A stretch of 64,000 bases of DNA, taken from Saccharospirillum sp965652395 (GTDB lineage: Bacteria > Pseudomonadota > Gammaproteobacteria > Pseudomonadales > Natronospirillaceae). The stretch is from contig CBFGUW010000014.1 of assembly GCA_965652395.1 (NCBI GenBank), positions 1 to 64,000 of the forward strand, in the 5' to 3' direction. Every line of letters begins with the position of its first letter. The first letter of the stretch is position 1. The translations under genes and the position numbers were made by a program. The notes beneath the pieces were generated by a model. That model was given only the letters and a program-made list of their open reading frames with translations, did no database searches and was not told the DNA's origin. Shown one piece after another: positions 1-8,639 of the stretch.

Positions 1-276
1 ATTGTGACGCCGTTAATAGAGGGGAGGAGACCATCTCATCATCCATGGGCGCTTAGCTTCGCCATCCATGGCTCAGATACCCCTTCCGGGAACACCCCCG
101 GCATCCGGCACTAGCCAACGGTGGCCATAGCTTCTTTCTGAAAAGGCTGTGCTTTGCTCAAATGTATGGTTGGCACCGTGAATCATGTCATTAAGGTTTA
201 CTAAATGAACTGGGGAAATACCTAAAGGAAACCTCGGTGTTAAATACCCAGCTCTACGAGGCCATTGAAGGCTAGT
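1..276. other. Intergenic DNA with no supported gene
   Basis: No convincing coding region. It contains two copies of a short CCATCCATGG-like palindrome near 42-72 but no recognisable promoter or RNA gene. A minus-strand open frame (73-318) runs through the structured repeat that follows and has no family resemblance I can name, so it is not called. Confidence 0.3.
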
Positions 277-387
277 GGTGGGTGCCGGGGGGTGCTCATT
301 CGGGGAAGTCCGAAACATGGATGTTTCGGTCTAGCCCCCATGGATGGGTTCACGGCGACCCCGAATGAGCATCCCCCGGCACTCACC
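277..387 (+). repeat. Structured intergenic repeat, copy 1
   Basis: Outer arms 277-305 and 359-387 are inverted repeats of 29 bases with two mismatches, both of the G-T (G-U wobble) kind. Inside lies a 20-base hairpin at 310-329, CCGAAACATGGATGTTTCGG, then the conserved words CTAGCC and TTCACGGCGA before the right arm. The same core recurs at 31040, 37831, 38023 and 46277 with different arms. It lies upstream of the TRAP transporter genes. Confidence 0.75.
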
Positions 388-470
388 ACGGGTTAAAAGC
401 AACCAACCCCCAAAGCAAGGGAAGCGAAAGGCACCACCCCCAACCACTGGCACAAACAGGAGAAGCAGGA

Positions 471-974
471 ATGAGATGGCTAACAAGAGTGACGGATAAA
501 GCCACCGCCGGGTTGGCTTTGTTGGGCACCCTGGGTGTTGCCGCCATGATGGTGCATGTCACATTGGATGTGATAGCAAGAGCTGTTTGGTCGGTATCGA
601 TACCCGCCACACTCGAACTGGTAACCCGCTACTACATGATCACCCTGGCATTGTTGCCCCTGGGATGGGTTGAATGGAAACGGCAAATGATCACCGTCGA
701 ACTGTTCTCAGGCTTGTTTGGAAGCATGGGAATTAAAATGATCGACGCACTCGTCGCATTGCTGAGTGCAGGAATTTACCTCGTCTTCACCCAGGCCACG
801 TGGAGCAAAGCCATCGAACAATATGAACTGGGCGCCTACGTCATGTCGCTCGACTTCCCCATGCCCGTCTGGCCCACCTACTTCGTACTGCCACTGGCCT
901 TCGCACTCGCCGCACTGGTCAGCCTGGCCCGTATACCACTGCTGTTTGCCACACAGCCCGAACTTGATTCATAG
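471..974 (+). CDS. dctQ: TRAP transporter small permease (DctQ family)
   Basis: The 167-residue protein is the small integral membrane subunit of a tripartite ATP-independent periplasmic (TRAP) transporter, which drives uptake of organic acids by an ion gradient. About four hydrophobic segments are visible (near 14-35, 48-68, 85-110 and 128-155), with the usual GWVEWKRQMITVE stretch after the second. An AGGAG motif sits just ahead of the ATG. The large permease follows after 8 bases. The solute-binding subunit, DctP, is not in the window and may lie upstream. The substrate cannot be told from permeases alone. Confidence 0.85.
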   Translation: MRWLTRVTDKATAGLALLGTLGVAAMMVHVTLDVIARAVWSVSIPATLELVTRYYMITLALLPLGWVEWKRQMITVELFSGLFGSMGIKMIDALVALLSAGIYLVFTQATWSKAIEQYELGAYVMSLDFPMPVWPTYFVLPLAFALAALVSLARIPLLFATQPELDS

Positions 975-982
975 GAAACATC

Positions 983-2281
983 ATGTCGATTGAAGTTGGG
1001 TTTTACGGTCTGCTCATACTCTTATTACTGCTCGCCGTACGCGTACCGGTCGCCATCGCCCTCATCACCGTCTCACTGGGCGGCCTTACCCTCATGCTCG
1101 ATTGGAGCACCGCCATCGGCATGCTCTCCTCCACACCTTACGACTTTATCGCCAAGTGGACACTCAGCGCTGTGCCCATGTTCCTGCTCATGGGTTTTAT
1201 CAGCTATCACTCAGGGCTCACCGACGGCCTGTTCAACGCCGCTAAAGTTGTTTTCCGGTGGTTGCCCGGCGGGCTGGCCATTTCCAGTATTTTCGCCAGC
1301 TCCAGTTTCGCCGCAGTCAGTGGTTCCTCTCTCGCCTGCGCCGCCGCTATGGGACGAATCGCCATACCCGAGATGGTGCGCAGCGGTTATAAACCCAGTT
1401 TCGCCTGTGGCACCATCGCCGCCGGTGGTACGATTGGCGCGCTTATTCCGCCCAGCATTCTGATGATTGTTTACGGCGTCTTCGCTCAGGTGTCCATCAC
1501 TCAGGTCTTCCTCGGCGGCATCACCATCGGATTGATGACGGCGCTCAGTTACAGCGTCGTTATCCTCATTGTCAGTTGGCTGCGGCCGGATATCGCTCCC
1601 CGCGTCGAAACCGGTGCCCATGATTACAGCGTGCGCCAGGCTATTGTGGAAATCTGGCCAGTGCTTGTACTGGGTGTGCTGGTATTCGGTGGGTTGTTCA
1701 GCGGCTTTTTCACCGCGACGGAAGCGGGCGCCATCGGCGCGGCGGGCGCTTTGTTGATCGCCGGGGTGCTTGGCAAACTCAATCGCAACCTTGTTAAAGT
1801 GTCTCTACTGGAAACCCTTTCCACCACCGCTTCGTTGCTGATCATTGGTGTGGGTGCCAGCATGTTCACCCTCTTCCTCAGTTTAAGCGGCCTTGCCGGG
1901 TTTATCTCCGATGCTGTGTCGGGGTGGGATGCCAGTTACCTTCAACTGATGCTCATTGTCGTGGTGATTTATTTATTGCTCGGCCTGTTCATGGAACCCT
2001 TCGGCGCAATGCTCATCACCCTGCCGATTTTTTTGCCCATTTTCGAGCAATATGACATCAGTTTGATCTGGTTTGGCGTTCTGCTGGTCAAGCTGCTGGA
2101 AATCGGGATGATCACACCGCCGGTGGGGATGAATATTTTCGTGATACGCGGGGTGGCTTCTCAGTACGCGTCCCTGGTCGATATCTTCAAAGGGGTCAGT
2201 TACTACCTGATCGCGGATATCGTGGTGGTGTCACTGGTCATTTTCTTCCCCGAACTGGTGCTGTTTATTACAAGCGGGTAG
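983..2281 (+). CDS. dctM: TRAP transporter large permease (DctM family)
   Basis: The 432-residue, strongly hydrophobic protein with about a dozen membrane segments is the main transport subunit of the TRAP system. Family hallmarks include VPMFLLMGFISYHSGL near 75-90, the GTIAAGGTIGALIPPSILMIVYG region near 145-170, the TATEAGAIGA stretch, and the C-terminal LLEIGMITPPVGMN motif. Length is normal. It is translated right behind the small subunit, so the two form one unit; the MarR regulator 60 bases downstream may control them. Confidence 0.92.
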   Translation: MSIEVGFYGLLILLLLLAVRVPVAIALITVSLGGLTLMLDWSTAIGMLSSTPYDFIAKWTLSAVPMFLLMGFISYHSGLTDGLFNAAKVVFRWLPGGLAISSIFASSSFAAVSGSSLACAAAMGRIAIPEMVRSGYKPSFACGTIAAGGTIGALIPPSILMIVYGVFAQVSITQVFLGGITIGLMTALSYSVVILIVSWLRPDIAPRVETGAHDYSVRQAIVEIWPVLVLGVLVFGGLFSGFFTATEAGAIGAAGALLIAGVLGKLNRNLVKVSLLETLSTTASLLIIGVGASMFTLFLSLSGLAGFISDAVSGWDASYLQLMLIVVVIYLLLGLFMEPFGAMLITLPIFLPIFEQYDISLIWFGVLLVKLLEIGMITPPVGMNIFVIRGVASQYASLVDIFKGVSYYLIADIVVVSLVIFFPELVLFITSG

Positions 2282-2340
2282 CAATTGACCGGCGAGACGA
2301 AAGCAACCCAACGCCCCCGGTAAAAAAAGATGATGATACA

Positions 2341-2838
2341 ATGCCGAAATTGATGAAGAATGCGTCCGACCCTGTGACTGGAGTTTCGATGAGCCGCGAA
2401 CGAAAAGACATTAACTACGCCATGCTAAACTCTCTGGTTGGCTACCGCCTGCGCCGCGCCCAGCTCGCCTATTTCGAAAACTTCTCCGCCACCTGCACCG
2501 AACAAGGCGTCACCCCCGGGTTATTCGGCATCCTCGCCATTGTTTACCACAACCCAGGGCTCACCCAGACTGCTGTCTCCCAGGCCATTGAGACCGACCG
2601 TTCCGCCATGGTCGCCGCTGTCGACAAACTCGAAAAGCTGGGGCTCATTGAACGTCGCCCCTCCGAAACGGATCGACGCTCTTATGCCCTCTTTCTCACT
2701 GGCCACGGCATCGCCTTCACCGAAAATCTTCATAAAAAAGTACTGAAACACGAAGCTCATTTCGAAGAAGTTATGAAAGACGGCGAAAAAGAGCAGTTGC
2801 TCGATCTCCTGACCCGCATCATCGATCTGGACCGGTAA
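2341..2838 (+). CDS. MarR-family transcriptional regulator
   Basis: A winged-helix MarR protein of 165 residues. The core reads GLTQTAVSQAIETDRSAMVAAVDKLEKLGLIERRPSETDRRSYALFLT in pieces: recognition helix, then the wing with the typical DRRS motif. Translation could start at 2341 or at the ATG at 2389 (MSRERKD), which has a CTGGAG sequence upstream; 2389 would give a more usual length of about 149. It follows the TRAP permeases on the same strand and may sense their substrate or a derived acid. The ligand is unknown. Confidence 0.85.
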   Translation: MPKLMKNASDPVTGVSMSRERKDINYAMLNSLVGYRLRRAQLAYFENFSATCTEQGVTPGLFGILAIVYHNPGLTQTAVSQAIETDRSAMVAAVDKLEKLGLIERRPSETDRRSYALFLTGHGIAFTENLHKKVLKHEAHFEEVMKDGEKEQLLDLLTRIIDLDR

Positions 2839-2910
2839 GACCACCGGTTCTTATGTCGGGTTCTTTTACACTCATCCTTTCCCCCCTTCACGAATCGCCC
2901 GCCAAACCTT

Positions 2911-3300
2911 CCTAACTCTAAACTGCTCGGCAACGGCACCGGCTGTAACAAGATCAGCAACGACCAGGTGGTGGACTCCCCCGCAGTATTCACCAGCCTG
3001 CTGGAAGCACTGGCCGACAATGGCGGCCCCACCCCGACCCACGAACTCAGAAGCGGCAGCCTCGGCGTGAACACCGGCAATAACGATGTCTGCCCGGAGC
3101 ACGATCAGCGCGGCGAAACACGGCAGGCCAATGGCGACAACTGCGATATCGGCGCTTTCGAGCTGATTGTTCAGGCGGCGCAGGACGACGATGACAGTGA
3201 CGACGATGATTCCGGCGGCGGCGGTTCTCTGCCACCCCTCTGGATAGGGCTGTTCCTGGTCCTGTTCGGGGTGTTGCGTAACAGAGGTGCCCTTCGGTAA
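2911..3300 (+). pseudogene. C-terminal remnant of a choice-of-anchor surface protein with GlyGly-CTERM tail
   Basis: The frame carries the end of a choice-of-anchor Q-type repeat protein: NGTGC, then ALADNGGPTPTHEL, a DQRG motif and CDIGAFE. An acidic linker (DDDDSDDDDSGGGG) follows, then a hydrophobic segment and a final basic RNRGALR. That tail matches the GlyGly-CTERM layout processed by rhombosortase in Gammaproteobacteria. Intact proteins of this kind are several hundred residues long; here homology begins only near 2914 with no good start (the first candidate is GTG at 2968), so I call it a truncated relic. A short secreted product cannot be excluded. Confidence 0.6.
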
Positions 3301-3457
3301 GTGATGTGATCCGGCCGGGGAGCGTTTTGTGCCTCCTCGGCCATAATCAGCAAAAAACCTTGCGTAAGGTCACATCCATAGGCTTCCGGTAACGCATTTC
3401 AGCTCGTATTGGGCTAGTCTCAATAGAATCTTTCTCCGATTCCGAGCCAGCCGCTGT

Positions 3458-5893
3458 ATGAAGTTCCCCGCCCTGATCCTCGCTGCTATATGCGGCCTTC
3501 TCACCTCCCTGCCCTCATTCGGCGCCGAAGCGCTGGTCAGCCGGGAAATCATTATCGACGGTTACCCCTATCATGCCCTGCTGAAACCCAGCACCGGCAT
3601 GGCCGGGGCGCTCGGCGACCATGCGCCGCTGGTGCGCGGCAACCACTACCAGGGCACCCTGATAGAGGCACGGGACAGTTGGGTACGCCTGTCGGAAGTG
3701 GACGGAAAATGGCAGGGGCTGGTGTTTCTGAACGGTCAGGTCCAGGTGGTGGGTGCTGCCACCGCCGAGCTGCACAGCAAAAGCATCGACGGCGCCCTGG
3801 GCGATACCCCGGCGACCTGTGGCGTGGCGGGCCACGACCACTCCATTGCCAGCCGCTCGGCCCTGGCGCTGCCCGAGGTGTCGGAACTCAATTACGACGA
3901 ATTCTGCAGCTCCGAAGTGGGCGGTCTGTGCATGATGTCGGAACTGGAAATGGTGTTCGACAACGCCTTCCAGCAGCGTTACCCGGATACCTATCAGGAC
4001 CAAGCGCTGTCCATCCTGAACATGCTCGAGGGGTATTACATCAATGCCCTGAAAATCGGGTTCGACACGCTTACGCTTGAGTTTCCCAGTCAGGAACTGT
4101 TCACTGGCAGCACGGATGCCGGTGCCTTTCTGGATGCCATTCAGGCCAACAAAGACAGCCTGGATTTTCTGCAAAACGACCAATCGCTGCTGCACGTTGT
4201 TACCGGGCGGGAATTCGACGGTTCCACCGTGGGCATTGCCTACGTCGGCGTGCTGTGCAGCACTTTCGATTTCAACGTCGGCACGACCCAGATCGTTGAT
4301 GACAATATGGCACTCACGGCTCTGACAGCGGCGCACGAACTGGGCCACAACTTCGGCTCAAACCACGATGGCGATGGGAACACCTGCGGCGGCGGCTTTG
4401 TTATGTCTCCAGTATTGGATGAACTGGCGTTCAATCAAGGCTTCTCAAGTTGCTCCATCGACCAAATGCAGGACACCATCAACAACCTGAGTGCGCCCCA
4501 GTCCTGCTTCAATTTCCCAATCGACGCCACCATCACCGCTGACAACGCCAACCCCAACATCGTCATGCAGGGCCAGCCCTTTGCGCTGAACTACAACATC
4601 ACCATGAACCACGCCTATCTCGAAGCCGACAGCCTCACCGTTACCGGCAGCCTGAACACCGAAGATGGCGAACTCACTGGCGCGCAGCTCGATGGTGCGG
4701 ACTGCAACCTGACCCCGAATCAGGGCTACCAATGCACGCTGGCGACGCCGACATCGCCGCTGACATTAACCGTCAACGCCATCGGCAATTCCACCCGTGC
4801 GCGCTTCGAACACCAGGTAACCACCCAGCAGAACACCGGCGACCTGAAAGAGATCCTGACCGATGACAACAGCCTGACCACCGAGGTCACCGTCTCAGCG
4901 ACCGACCAACCCGGCGACCTGCAGGCCAGCCTCAACGGCACCCAGGTGCAGCTCAGTTGGACCGATCTCGCCGATTCTGAAACCGGCTACGCCGTGCGCC
5001 GCCGGGTGGAAGGCTCAAGCACCTGGACCCTGCTCACCGACCAGCTACCCGCCGACAGCACAGCCTACACCGACACCACGGCCGAACTCGGCGTGCGTTA
5101 TCAATATCAGGTCCGCACCCTGCCCGCCGTAAACGACACCCTCGGCTCGAACATCACCACCCTGCTGATAGAACTGCCACCGGCCGCCAGAAGCGACTTC
5201 CAGGCCGAAGGCCTGGAAGAACAGGTAAACCTCAGTTGGACGGACACCGACGCCCTGGAAACCGGCCTGAGGCTGGAACGCCAACGCACCGGCACAGACA
5301 GCTGGCAAACCATCGCCACCCTAGACGCCAACACCACCAGCCACCAGGACACCACCGCCGTCCTCGGCGAGACGTATCTATACCGGCTGATCGCCTTCAA
5401 CGAAAGTCAGGACTCCCCCGCCAGCCTGTCCCAGGAAACCGGCCTCATCGTTTCCGCGCCCAGCGACCTGACCGTTACCCGTCAGCAGGGTGCGGCCGAG
5501 CTTCGCTGGGAAGACAACTCCGCCACCGAGACCTTCTATCGGCTGGAACGCAGCTTCGAAGGCGCGCCCTGGCTGTCTCTCGCCGTATTGGGTGCCGACT
5601 CCAACTTCTATAGGGATTCCACCATCACACTGAACCGGACTTACCTGTACCGAGTCATCGCGCTCAGCGGCAGCACCTTTTCAGACCCCAGCAACACCGC
5701 CCGGCTCGAAGCCGGCAGCACCTCATCCGACAGCTCGACGTCCGACACCGGTACAGACACCACGGACGCACCAAGTCGACTGGGCAGCGGCAACCAGGCT
5801 GGTAGCCTGTCACTCTGGTGGGCCGTTCCCTTACTGACGCTGTTGATCCGCCGCACCGGCAGACCAAGAAAGACCCCTCCGAAAGCCTCTTAA
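3458..5893 (+). CDS. Secreted reprolysin-like zinc metalloprotease with FN3-like repeats
   Basis: An 811-residue exported protease. A signal peptide (residues 1-22, ending SFGA) is followed by a propeptide-like region and an M12B-type catalytic domain with the zinc motif HELGHNFGSNHD near 295. Around 490-755 are three fibronectin-III-like modules, each with an LxWTD/LRWEDN strand and a YLYRVIA-type strand. The C-terminus has a Ser/Asp/Thr linker, then GSGNQAGSLSLWW, a hydrophobic stretch and RRTGRPRK. This fits a GlyGly-CTERM sorting tail, as in the fragment just upstream. The stop overlaps the convergent AraC gene by 4 bases. Substrate unknown. Confidence 0.85.
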   Translation: MKFPALILAAICGLLTSLPSFGAEALVSREIIIDGYPYHALLKPSTGMAGALGDHAPLVRGNHYQGTLIEARDSWVRLSEVDGKWQGLVFLNGQVQVVGAATAELHSKSIDGALGDTPATCGVAGHDHSIASRSALALPEVSELNYDEFCSSEVGGLCMMSELEMVFDNAFQQRYPDTYQDQALSILNMLEGYYINALKIGFDTLTLEFPSQELFTGSTDAGAFLDAIQANKDSLDFLQNDQSLLHVVTGREFDGSTVGIAYVGVLCSTFDFNVGTTQIVDDNMALTALTAAHELGHNFGSNHDGDGNTCGGGFVMSPVLDELAFNQGFSSCSIDQMQDTINNLSAPQSCFNFPIDATITADNANPNIVMQGQPFALNYNITMNHAYLEADSLTVTGSLNTEDGELTGAQLDGADCNLTPNQGYQCTLATPTSPLTLTVNAIGNSTRARFEHQVTTQQNTGDLKEILTDDNSLTTEVTVSATDQPGDLQASLNGTQVQLSWTDLADSETGYAVRRRVEGSSTWTLLTDQLPADSTAYTDTTAELGVRYQYQVRTLPAVNDTLGSNITTLLIELPPAARSDFQAEGLEEQVNLSWTDTDALETGLRLERQRTGTDSWQTIATLDANTTSHQDTTAVLGETYLYRLIAFNESQDSPASLSQETGLIVSAPSDLTVTRQQGAAELRWEDNSATETFYRLERSFEGAPWLSLAVLGADSNFYRDSTITLNRTYLYRVIALSGSTFSDPSNTARLEAGSTSSDSSTSDTGTDTTDAPSRLGSGNQAGSLSLWWAVPLLTLLIRRTGRPRKTPPKAS

Positions 5894-6672
5894 GCCGACC
5901 GATAATGACCGGGCGGATGCCCGGTCACCTGTTTAAAATCCTTACTGAAATGCGCCTGATCGAAATAACCCAACTCCTGCGCCAGCGCCGCCAAATCCAA
6001 CGCCTCGCCGCTGGTCAACCGATTCGCCGCCTGCTGCAACCGATAACAGCGCAGCACCCACTTCGGCGACAGCCCCACATAGCGCCGGAACAACCGCTCC
6101 AGCGAGCGGCCACCCAAGTTAAACCGCTCGCTCAACTGCTCCAACCGCAACAGGGAACGATCCGCCTCGATGGTTTTCACCACATCGCACACCCACTCCG
6201 CCCGTGAGTCCCGTTTTGGCTCACAGGCCAATAACTGCGCCGTCAACCAGGCCACCCGCGCCGCGCCATCCGGCAGCACCTGCAGACAGCGGTCAAATTC
6301 CGATGTAGAGCACGGCAACACCCGGCCTGTATCCACCCGTTCATTTACCAGGCCCGCCACCGGCTCAGCACAGAACGCCCCCAACAACCCCGACTTGAAC
6401 CGTACCCCCAACGCTTTTCCCTCACCGCTCAGCGTCCGCCGGAAACACCCTCTCACCGGCCCGAACAAGCCACTGTTCGGCGGCTCGAACACCAAATGCG
6501 CCGACGGATGCGGAAGATTCGCCGACTCGAACACCTCCCCCTCCGGTAGGCGCCAATGCACCTCCCAGAAATAATCCACCCAGGGCGCCAACTCATCCAC
6601 CGGTGCATAAGTGGCTGTGGTAAAAGGACGATCGGGCTGAGACAACAACCCACTGACTTCGCGTTCGGCCAT
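5890..6672 (-). CDS. AraC-family transcriptional regulator
   Basis: A 260-residue activator-type regulator. The N-terminal part (about 15-130) resembles the DUF6597-type sensor domain (APWVDYFWEVHW, LPHPSAHLVF). The C-terminal 100 residues form the paired helix-turn-helix of AraC proteins, with LSERFNLGGRSLERLFRRYVGLSPK and ALAQELGYFDQAHFSKDFKQVTGHPPGHYR in pieces. It is divergent from the DUF3224 gene at 6770, so it may regulate that neighbour. Effector unknown. Confidence 0.88.
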   Translation of the reverse strand: MAEREVSGLLSQPDRPFTTATYAPVDELAPWVDYFWEVHWRLPEGEVFESANLPHPSAHLVFEPPNSGLFGPVRGCFRRTLSGEGKALGVRFKSGLLGAFCAEPVAGLVNERVDTGRVLPCSTSEFDRCLQVLPDGAARVAWLTAQLLACEPKRDSRAEWVCDVVKTIEADRSLLRLEQLSERFNLGGRSLERLFRRYVGLSPKWVLRCYRLQQAANRLTSGEALDLAALAQELGYFDQAHFSKDFKQVTGHPPGHYRSA

Positions 6673-6769
6673 AAGTCGGTTTTTTACAATGACTGGAGAA
6701 GGGATGAGGTTACTATCACCCCATTCCCAGCCACAACACCCACGACATTTTCATCACAAGGAGCCCGAC

Positions 6770-7147
6770 ATGACTCACCTGACCGCACAAGTCACCATCA
6801 ACGAATGGAAAGAGGAAGAGCTGAATAAAACCGAAGGCGGCCACTCCAACCACCTGGCCAAAGTCACCTACGACTACCAGGGCGACCTCACCGGCACCAG
6901 CCAGGCCGACTACATCCTCACCTACCACCCCGACGGCACCGCCAGCTTCGTCGCCCTGGAAGTGATCGCCGTAACCGGCGACGAACCCGGAACTCTGGTG
7001 CTACGCCACCGGGGGCGGCATGCTGATAACGTCGCAAGTGCGGAATGCGATGTGGTGTATGGGACCGGGAAGTTTGAGGGGAGTACCGGGACGGCCAGTT
7101 ATGCGGCGGGGGATCGGACTTATCGGTTGGAGGTTGATTTGGCCTGA
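6770..7147 (+). CDS. DUF3224 domain protein
   Basis: A 125-residue soluble protein of the DUF3224 family, a small beta-barrel-like fold of unknown function. It has the family pattern: an N-terminal strand with NEWKEEE, then SQADYILTYHPDGTASFVALE and a GTGKFEGSTGTASYAAGDRTY end. An open frame begins at 6689, but the ATG at 6770 with AAGGAG seven bases upstream is the better start. Divergent from the AraC regulator, a common arrangement for a regulated target. Confidence 0.75.
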   Translation: MTHLTAQVTINEWKEEELNKTEGGHSNHLAKVTYDYQGDLTGTSQADYILTYHPDGTASFVALEVIAVTGDEPGTLVLRHRGRHADNVASAECDVVYGTGKFEGSTGTASYAAGDRTYRLEVDLA

Positions 7148-7264
7148 TCTACTCACCCAGGCGCTGAATGTGCAGGACCAAATAAAGGGGGAGCTATCCG
7201 GGGGGCGTCGGCGCATTAAGCGCCTAGATTTATTGGTACGCCCGGCACAACCTTCTGATTGAAT

Positions 7265-7495
7265 TCAGGCATTAATCAAGGAAATCACAACAACGATAGC
7301 GCCAGCAGAAGCAAAAACAACCCCGAACCATCTATAGAAAGATCGAGCTCGTGCCAGGCCTTTCTCCGGGGAGCTAGCGCTCCTGTATAGCCAATAACCG
7401 GTCCTTCTATCCCAGCGCAACAGAATCCCAGCAGGGAGCAACGCCACAAGACAACCGATCAAAATGAACAAAGCTCCCACGATTACATCAAACAT
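7265..7495 (-). CDS. Small two-segment membrane protein
   Basis: A 76-residue protein with two hydrophobic segments (about 4-26 and 56-74) separated by a basic loop with RWDRRTGYWLYR. I do not recognise a family. It sits at the far end of the cassette array on the same strand as the other cassette genes, but I could not see a clear attC after its stop, so cassette membership is uncertain. Confidence 0.5.
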   Translation of the reverse strand: MFDVIVGALFILIGCLVALLPAGILLRWDRRTGYWLYRSASSPEKGLARARSFYRWFGVVFASAGAIVVVISLINA

Positions 7496-7582
7496 GTTCG
7501 TAGGACCTAAAGCGAAGGCTTGCAGACATTTTGAAGCCTCGAGTGGTAGAAAAATTGCCTGTCAACAACAGCGATCTATGCA

Positions 7583-7794
7583 TTACTCGTAATGGCTCCA
7601 GAGTCGGAGAATTTTCACCACACGTTCGCCCTCGAGTACTTGGAAGACCAGACGATGTAATATATTGAGGCGGCGTGAATAAGCCCCTGCAAGGTCAGCT
7701 TGCCCATGATGACAATTGGTTGGTGAGACTCGGCAGTTTCATCAATCAACCGATAAAGGTTGCTGCGCGCCTCAGTAGCTGTGATTCCAGCCAT
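7583..7794 (-). pseudogene. Remnant of a YefM/Phd antitoxin joined to a Txe-type toxin end
   Basis: From the ATG at 7794 the frame reads MAGITATEARSNLYRLIDE and continues SHQPIVIMGK, a clear YefM/Phd antitoxin start. It then runs out of family. In a neighbouring frame, from about 7700 to the stop at 7583, the sequence reads AGAYSRRLNILHRLVFQV, then LRLWSHYE, which is the C-terminal third of a Txe/YoeB-type RNase toxin. The simplest reading is an internal deletion that removed the antitoxin's second half and the toxin's first half. Neither product should work. Confidence 0.75.
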
Positions 7795-7941
7795 GACGCA
7801 CCTCTTGTGTGTTTACAATTTTCACCGAATTGTACGCCTTTAGGTACGTAAAGACGAACGTTCTGTACATTCAATTGAACCTGATAGTCATACTACACAA
7901 ACTTTGGAGGAGGGGCTCTGGCATCGAAGGAAGTTATAAGG

Positions 7942-8003
7942 CTTAAACCCTAGTCCAGGCAATTTTGCTTGGCCTTACTTGGGTTTTTGCCTCATAGTTA
8001 TAC
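7942..8003 (-). repeat. attC-like site (cassette with antitoxin)
   Basis: Minus-strand GTATAAC at 7997-8003 and GTTTAAG at 7942-7948 bracket an imperfect palindrome (AAACCC near the left end pairs with GGGTTT near the right). It resembles the other attC sites of the array but the right core is less canonical. Confidence 0.45.
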
Positions 8004-8032
8004 GGCATTTCCATACGGAACGGTGAATTCTT

Positions 8033-8329
8033 ATGGACACTATCAGCGTAAAAAAGTTTAGAGACAATCTGAAAAGATTTGTAGAACAAGTAGTTAGTAG
8101 CCATGAGCCACTTAAGGTAACCCGACGTGCTGGCGAGGCATTCGTGGTTATGAGTGCCGTTGACTGGGAGCGGGAACAAGAAACGCTCTACGTACTTCAA
8201 AACAGCGACCTAATGAAGCAGGTTGCTGACTCTTTGGCTATTCATACCCAGGGTAAAGGATACAAACCCATAGACGAGGAAATGGATGAAATCACTTGTA
8301 TTAGAGGGCAACACCTGAGCTGCTTATGA
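8033..8329 (+). CDS. YefM/Phd-family antitoxin
   Basis: A 98-residue antitoxin of the Phd/YefM family: an N-terminal DNA-binding part (MDTISVKKFRDNLKRFVEQV, then VTRRAGEAFVVMS, the family's strand-turn signature) and an acidic C-terminal toxin-binding part. It is slightly longer than the usual 80-90 residues and overlaps the toxin start at 8286 by 44 bases. It lies opposite to the other cassette genes, which is seen for cassettes that carry their own promoter. Its toxin partner downstream is broken, so it is now an orphan that could still bind DNA or toxins of related loci. Confidence 0.8.
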   Translation: MDTISVKKFRDNLKRFVEQVVSSHEPLKVTRRAGEAFVVMSAVDWEREQETLYVLQNSDLMKQVADSLAIHTQGKGYKPIDEEMDEITCIRGQHLSCL

Positions 8330-8554
8330 AGAGCTCAGAGCACAAAATAAAAGCGTCACAAAACACTGTGAAAATTATTAAAAGAAACGCTTCGATCAGA
8401 CCCTTCCACAGGGTTGGGCAAACCTGAACAACTACGGCACAGCCTTATTGGTTTTTGGTCGAAGCGAATCTCTCAAAAAGATCGCGTAATTTATAAATTT
8501 GATGATCAGTATGTTTGTATATTTGCCATTGGCGGGCATTACGACGATCACTGA
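8286..8554 (+). pseudogene. Inactivated YoeB-type RNase toxin
   Basis: Reading from the ATG at 8286 gives MKSLVLEGNT, a TGA, then AAYEELRAQNKSV in the same frame. A one-base shift near 8360 and a second TGA (8369-8371) follow. From 8372 the frame is open to 8554 with KLLKETLRSDPSTGLGKPEQ, then GFWSKRISQKDRVIYKFDD and FAIGGHYDDH. These are the conserved parts of YoeB toxins. The first TGA stands where the family normally has Trp. Two nonsense changes and one frameshift leave a dead toxin behind an intact antitoxin. Confidence 0.8.
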
Positions 8555-8561
8555 GCCGAAG

Positions 8562-8639
8562 CCTTAACCCAGCCAGAGATGCCCAAGCGCCTCTGTCCGC
8601 CCCTCCAACCGTATGCGGCGGCTGATGACGTAGTTATGC
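8562..8639 (-). repeat. attC-like site
   Basis: On the minus strand the site starts with GCATAAC (8633-8639), next to the stop codon of the gene at 8634, and ends with GTTAAGG (8562-8568). The inner part has a GC-rich imperfect palindrome (GCCGCCGCAT / GGCGGACAGAGGCGC). Length 78. Confidence 0.6.

Noticed and set aside
73..318. 81-residue minus-strand open frame at the window start
   Set aside because: It runs through the structured repeat at 277, has no ribosome site and no family resemblance.
3515..4348. Long minus-strand frame opposite the metalloprotease
   Set aside because: It is a shadow of the GC-rich coding strand; the plus-strand frame has clear protease motifs.
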